This document shows, piece by piece, positions 60,453-64,000 of a DNA stretch of 64,000 nt (positions within the stretch are counted from its first letter, which is position 1; every line of letters begins with the position of its first letter). Origin of the DNA: JBFMFR01 sp040752025 (GTDB taxonomy: Bacteria; Chloroflexota; Anaerolineae; Anaerolineales; UBA4823); contig JBFMFR010000029.1 in the NCBI GenBank assembly GCA_040752025.1, forward strand, positions 1 through 64,000, written 5' to 3'. A model generated the notes under the pieces. The model did no database searches and was not told the DNA's origin. It was given only the letters and a program-made list of their open reading frames with translations. The position numbers and the translations under genes were made by a program.

Positions 60453-61832
60453 ATGCCAGCCCAAGAGTTTCTTACTTCTCTCGCCAATGTCTATCCTCCC
60501 GAGCGCCTGCTGACTCAGCCGGCGCAGTTGATCCCCTACGAATCCGACGCCCTGGCTGCGTACCACGTGCGCCCGCTGGCGGTGGTGATTCCCGAGACGC
60601 AGGATGAAGTGGTCGAGACGGTGCGCCTGTGCGCCCAGCACAAAACCCCCTTCGTGGCGCGCGGCAGCGGCACGGGCCTCTCGGGCGGGGCGCTGCCGGT
60701 CGAAGGCGGGATCGTCATCGCCCTCAACCGCCTCAACCACATCCTGCGCCTGGACCCACAGGAGCGCCTGGCAGTCGTCGAGCCGGGGGTGATCAACCTG
60801 GAGGTCAGCAAGGCCGCCGCCGTCCACGGCCTGTACTACGCCCCCGACCCTTCCAGCCAGCCGATCTGCACCATCGGCGGCAACCTGGCCTTCAACGCCG
60901 GTGGGGCGCACTGCCTGAAGAACGGCGTGACCAGCAATCACGTGCTGGGCATCAAGGCCGTGCTGCCGGACGGTGAGGTGGTGCAGTTGGGCGGCGAGAG
61001 CCTGGAGTCGAGCGGGCCGGACCTGGTGGGGTTGTTCGTGGGCTCCGAGGGCCTGTTCGGCATCGCCCTGGAGATCACTCTGCGCCTGATGCCCAAGCCG
61101 GAGGCCTACCGCACCGTGCTGGCGGCTTACGACAGCCTGGAGAAGGCCGGGCAAGCTGTCTCCCAGGTGGTGGCTTCGGGCTTGCTGCCCGGCGCCATCG
61201 AGATCATGGACCGCCTGGCAATCCAGGCGGCTGAAGCCGCTGTGCAGGCCAATTACCCGCCCGGCGCTGCTGCGGTGCTGATCGTGGAGCTGGAAGGCGA
61301 CCGCCAGCAGGTGGAAGTTGAATTCGAGCGGTTGGTAGGGGTTATCCAGGCCTCGGGTGGGCAGGAAATGCGCGTCGCCCAGGATGAGGCCGACCGCCTG
61401 CGCATCTGGAAAGGGCGTAAGAGCGCTTTCTCTGCGGTAGGCCGCCTCAGCTCGGAATATCTGGTCAATGATGGCGTGGTGCCGCGCAGCCGCCTGGGTG
61501 ACGCCCTGGTAGAGATCGAGCGCCTCAGCCAGGAATATGAACTGCGCGTGGCCAATGTCTTCCACGCCGGCGATGGCAACCTGCATCCCCTGATCATGTA
61601 CGGTGATTGCGGGCCGGACGCCTTGGAGCGCGCTGAAGAACTGGCCGGCGAGATCGTGCACCTGTGCGTGCGCATGGGCGGCTCGATCACCGGTGAGCAT
61701 GGCGTCGGCGTAGAAAAGCGCGCCTACCTGCCGGTGATGTTCTCCGAGGTAGATCTCGAAAGCATGCGCCGCCTGCGCCTGGCCATGGACCCCGATCAAC
61801 TGGCGAACCGGGGTAAGATGTTCCCGAATTGA
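60453..61832 (+). CDS. glcD: glycolate oxidase subunit GlcD (FAD-linked)
   Basis: A 459-residue FAD-binding (PCMH-type) oxidase subunit. FAD motifs are RGSGTGLSGGALPVEGGIVI and PSSQPICTIGGNLAFNAGGA. The C-terminal FAD-oxidase domain has NVFHAGDGNLHPLIMY (metal/substrate His) and GSITGEHGVGVEKR. It oxidises glycolate (or D-lactate) to glyoxylate together with GlcE and GlcF, encoded next. ATG 60453 is chosen because homologous sequence begins just after it. Confidence 0.94.
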   Translation: MPAQEFLTSLANVYPPERLLTQPAQLIPYESDALAAYHVRPLAVVIPETQDEVVETVRLCAQHKTPFVARGSGTGLSGGALPVEGGIVIALNRLNHILRLDPQERLAVVEPGVINLEVSKAAAVHGLYYAPDPSSQPICTIGGNLAFNAGGAHCLKNGVTSNHVLGIKAVLPDGEVVQLGGESLESSGPDLVGLFVGSEGLFGIALEITLRLMPKPEAYRTVLAAYDSLEKAGQAVSQVVASGLLPGAIEIMDRLAIQAAEAAVQANYPPGAAAVLIVELEGDRQQVEVEFERLVGVIQASGGQEMRVAQDEADRLRIWKGRKSAFSAVGRLSSEYLVNDGVVPRSRLGDALVEIERLSQEYELRVANVFHAGDGNLHPLIMYGDCGPDALERAEELAGEIVHLCVRMGGSITGEHGVGVEKRAYLPVMFSEVDLESMRRLRLAMDPDQLANRGKMFPN

Positions 61833-61849
61833 GGCCCGGAGAGAATCAA

Positions 61850-63007
61850 ATGAACTTGAAACCCGAGAGCATCGAAGAACTGCAAGCCTTGTTTCGAAGT
61901 GATGGCTTGGATGCGCACGGAACTTCCCGCTCTGCGCTCTCGCAAGACTCGCCGCGGCTGCTGCCGCGCGGGGGCGGCAGTAAGCCGGGCCTTTCCACGC
62001 CTGCGCAGAGCGCACAGACTCTGGAGATGAGCGGCCTGTCGGGAATAAGCGCCTATGTGCCGGAGGAATTCACCTTCACGGCCCTGGCTGGGACGCGCCT
62101 GGCAGAAGTGAACCGCGCCCTGGAAGAAAACGGCCAGTACCTGCCCTTCGACCCGCCCCTGGTGGAGCGCGGCGCCACGCTGGGCGGCACCGTGGCGGCC
62201 GGTTTGAGCGGTCCTGGCCGCTACCATTACGGCGGTTTGCGCGATTTCCTGCTGGGCGTGCGCTTTGTCGATGGTCAGGGCAACCTGGTGCAGGCAGGTG
62301 GGCAGGTGGTCAAGAACGCCGCTGGTTTCGACCTGCCGAAATTGATGATCGGTAGCCGCGGCAGCCTGGGGGCGCTGGTGGAATTGAGCTTCAAGGTTTT
62401 CCCCAGGCCGCCGGCCTATGCCACCCTGCGCTGCCAGTGTGCCAGCCTGGAGGAGGCTTTGCAGGCCATGCAGCGCGCCGCGGGGTCGCGCCTGGATGTG
62501 GATGCCCTGGATCTGGAGCCATCCCAGGGAGGCTACATCCTGTGGGTGCGCCTGGCGGGCCTGGCGGAGATCATGGACGCCCGCCTGGAGCGCCTGACCG
62601 GTCAGGTGGCGGAGGCGCTGCAGGGTGAAAGCCAGGTGTTGCAAGGGCCTGATGAGCGGCAATTATGGCGCCTGGTGAACGAGTTCGCCTGGGTGCCTGC
62701 AGAATGGTCGCTGGTCAAAGTCCCCCTGACTCCAGGGCGTATCGCTGCATTGGAGTCTGCTCTAGAGCGCAAACCCATCCTGCGGCGCTACATGGCGGGT
62801 GGCCAGGCTGCCTGGCTGGCATTGGAAGGCCCTCCGCAGGAATTGCGGGGCCTCCTGGAAGAGCACAGGCTCTCCGGGCTGGTATTGTTCGGCCCGCCGG
62901 GCGCCGCCTGCCTGGGCGAATGGGTGGCTGGCGCTGGCAAGACCTTTTACCGCCGCGTCAAAACGGCCCTCGACCCGGTGGGCCGCTTCGTGGAAGCCGC
63001 TTCGTAG
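61850..63007 (+). CDS. glcE: glycolate oxidase subunit GlcE (FAD-binding)
   Basis: A 385-residue FAD-binding subunit, 17 bases after glcD, with GGAGAGAATC before ATG 61850. The PCMH FAD motif is RGATLGGTVAAGLSGPGRYH, followed by GLRDFLLGVRFVDGQGNLVQ and KNAAGFDLPKLMIGSRGSLG. It lacks the C-terminal catalytic domain of GlcD, as expected for GlcE, and forms the flavin heterodimer with GlcD. Confidence 0.92.
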   Translation: MNLKPESIEELQALFRSDGLDAHGTSRSALSQDSPRLLPRGGGSKPGLSTPAQSAQTLEMSGLSGISAYVPEEFTFTALAGTRLAEVNRALEENGQYLPFDPPLVERGATLGGTVAAGLSGPGRYHYGGLRDFLLGVRFVDGQGNLVQAGGQVVKNAAGFDLPKLMIGSRGSLGALVELSFKVFPRPPAYATLRCQCASLEEALQAMQRAAGSRLDVDALDLEPSQGGYILWVRLAGLAEIMDARLERLTGQVAEALQGESQVLQGPDERQLWRLVNEFAWVPAEWSLVKVPLTPGRIAALESALERKPILRRYMAGGQAAWLALEGPPQELRGLLEEHRLSGLVLFGPPGAACLGEWVAGAGKTFYRRVKTALDPVGRFVEAAS

Positions 63008-63023
63008 AAGCCCGAGGCCAGCC

Positions 63024-64000
63024 ATGCAACACACCATTCCAGTCATGCAATTACAAACCCAAATCGGCCCGCAGGTGGCAGCGATGGCCGGCGCCATCGA
63101 AACTTGCGTGCACTGCGGCTTTTGCTTGCCCGTCTGTCCCACCTACCAGGTGCTGGGCGAGGAGATGAACTCGCCGCGCGGGCGCATCGTTTTGATGAAA
63201 TCCGTTTTGGAGGGTGAGCTGACTTTTCAGGAGGCGGCTCCATACATCGATCTCTGCCTGGGCTGCCTGGCCTGTGTGACTGCCTGCCCATCCGGTGTGC
63301 AGTATGGCGACCTGGTCACGTACTACCAGGCGCAAGCCCAGGAACAGCTCGAGCGCCCGCTGATGGAGAGGGTGCAGCATACCCTGGTGAATGCCACGCT
63401 GCCCTACCCCAATCGTTTCCGCTCAGCGGCGCGCCTGGGGCGCCTGGCTCGCCCGCTGCGTGATGCGCTGCCCGTTGAACTGCGCAGCATGCTGGATTTG
63501 CTTCCTGCGCGCCTGCCTGCGACGCGCAGTTTGCCCGTGCGCGTCCCCGCTGAGGGCAAGCCGCGCGCCCGCGTGGCCCTGCTGGTTGGCTGTGTCCAGC
63601 AGGTGCTCGACCCGGAGATCAACTGGGCCACCCTGCGCGTCCTGGCCAAAAATGGCGTGGAAGTCCTCCTCCCGCCAGGGCAGGGTTGCTGCGGAGCTAT
63701 CCTGATGCACACGGGAGAAATGGAAGCGGCCCGGCAGTTGGCTCGCCAGAATCTGAGAGCGTTTTCGCAGGAGGTCGACGCGGTTCTGACCAACGCCGCG
63801 GGCTGTGGTTCTGGGATGAAATCCTATGGGCTGTTGTTCCAGGGCCTGGAGGAAGAAGAACAGGCGCTGGCGTTCGCCGCGCGAGTGCAGGATATCACCC
63901 AATTCCTGGACAGCCTGGGCCTGCTGCCTCCTCCGGCCCTGCCCCAACCCCTGCGCGTGGCGTATCACGATGCCTGCCACCTGGCTCACGCCCAGGGAGT
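63024..64000 (+). CDS. glcF: glycolate oxidase iron-sulfur subunit GlcF (partial, runs off the window)
   Basis: The first 325 residues are present; the frame is still open at 64000. Two [4Fe-4S] motifs occur: CVHCGFCLPVCPTYQVLGEE and CLGCLACVTACPSG. The first CCG (heterodisulfide-reductase-like) domain begins ARVALLVGCVQQVLD with GQGCCGAILMHTGE. A further VAYHDACHLAH starts the second. GlcF carries electrons from the GlcDE flavins to the quinone pool or another acceptor. It begins 16 bases after glcE. Confidence 0.94.
   Translation, partial: MQHTIPVMQLQTQIGPQVAAMAGAIETCVHCGFCLPVCPTYQVLGEEMNSPRGRIVLMKSVLEGELTFQEAAPYIDLCLGCLACVTACPSGVQYGDLVTYYQAQAQEQLERPLMERVQHTLVNATLPYPNRFRSAARLGRLARPLRDALPVELRSMLDLLPARLPATRSLPVRVPAEGKPRARVALLVGCVQQVLDPEINWATLRVLAKNGVEVLLPPGQGCCGAILMHTGEMEAARQLARQNLRAFSQEVDAVLTNAAGCGSGMKSYGLLFQGLEEEEQALAFAARVQDITQFLDSLGLLPPPALPQPLRVAYHDACHLAHAQG

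Overview
The window looks like a chromosomal segment from an uncultured or little-studied member of the Chloroflexota, probably Anaerolineae-like. This is inferred from gene content and style, not from a marker gene. The GC content is high. Many lipoproteins and membrane-anchored proteins carry Thr/Pro-rich stalks. There is a multi-GAF histidine kinase, a coenzyme F420 biosynthesis cluster with F420-dependent oxidoreductases, WD40/CARDB and TPR proteins, and Chloroflexota-like short palindromic repeats. There are no rRNA genes, no CRISPR array and no complete insertion sequence. The only tRNA is a selenocysteine tRNA at about 30.4 kb.

Layout: 0-2.2 kb holds a transposase-like tail, a small protein, an ArsR/DUF2087 regulator and a GNAT acetyltransferase. 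2.2-10.5 kb is the familiar DUF4129 / DUF4350 / MoxR / DUF58 / SpoIIM / RDD membrane cluster with two extra membrane proteins. 10.6-15.8 kb carries an M20 peptidase, a DUF1385 protein, a WD40/CARDB lipoprotein coupled to a phosphodiester glycosidase, and YjbQ. 16.0-17.8 kb is a lower-GC two-component pair. 18.0-18.9 kb is a truncated MerR regulator with a textbook 19-bp-spacer operator, beside a broken gene. 19.1-26.9 kb holds a large lipoprotein, a cold-shock protein and a four-gene leftward operon built round an ABC transporter whose ATPase, permease and extracellular domains are fused. 27.1-29.6 kb is a TtuB/TtuA-like tRNA thiolation pair converging on glutamine synthetase. 29.7-42.1 kb contains a zincin-like protein, tRNA-Sec, a site-2 protease, a phosphodiesterase lipoprotein, a TPR protein, a hybrid sensor kinase, an FmdB zinc ribbon and a membrane-anchored TAP-like hydrolase.

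42.4-45.7 kb is the most striking locus: a Trypco1-type small protein followed by a trypsin-STAND NTPase-FGE-like (C-type lectin fold) fusion. This is the architecture of an NTP-dependent conflict/immunity system. It is bounded by related short palindromic repeats and a terminator and followed by a 0.65-kb tandem duplication full of hairpins. 46.7-53.1 kb is a molybdenum hydroxylase set (FAD subunit plus fused FeS-Mo subunit) with NUDIX, GNAT and an SsnA-like amidohydrolase; it resembles the E. coli ygfM-xdhD-ssnA group linked to selenium. 53.1-60.4 kb is an F420 cluster: npdG, cofE, an unexpected papain/alpha-beta hydrolase fusion, a pyrophosphatase-nitroreductase fusion, cofD, cofC, an LLM F420-dependent oxidoreductase and a lone HicB-like protein. 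The window ends in glcD-glcE-glcF (glycolate oxidase), with glcF cut by the edge.

Most genes sit in tight same-strand operons with start/stop overlaps, so translational coupling is the main regulatory theme. Good sigma70-type promoters are visible before the DUF1385 gene, the kinase, the MerR gene, the ttuB-like gene, glnA, the TPR gene, fmdB-like and the molybdenum hydroxylase operon.
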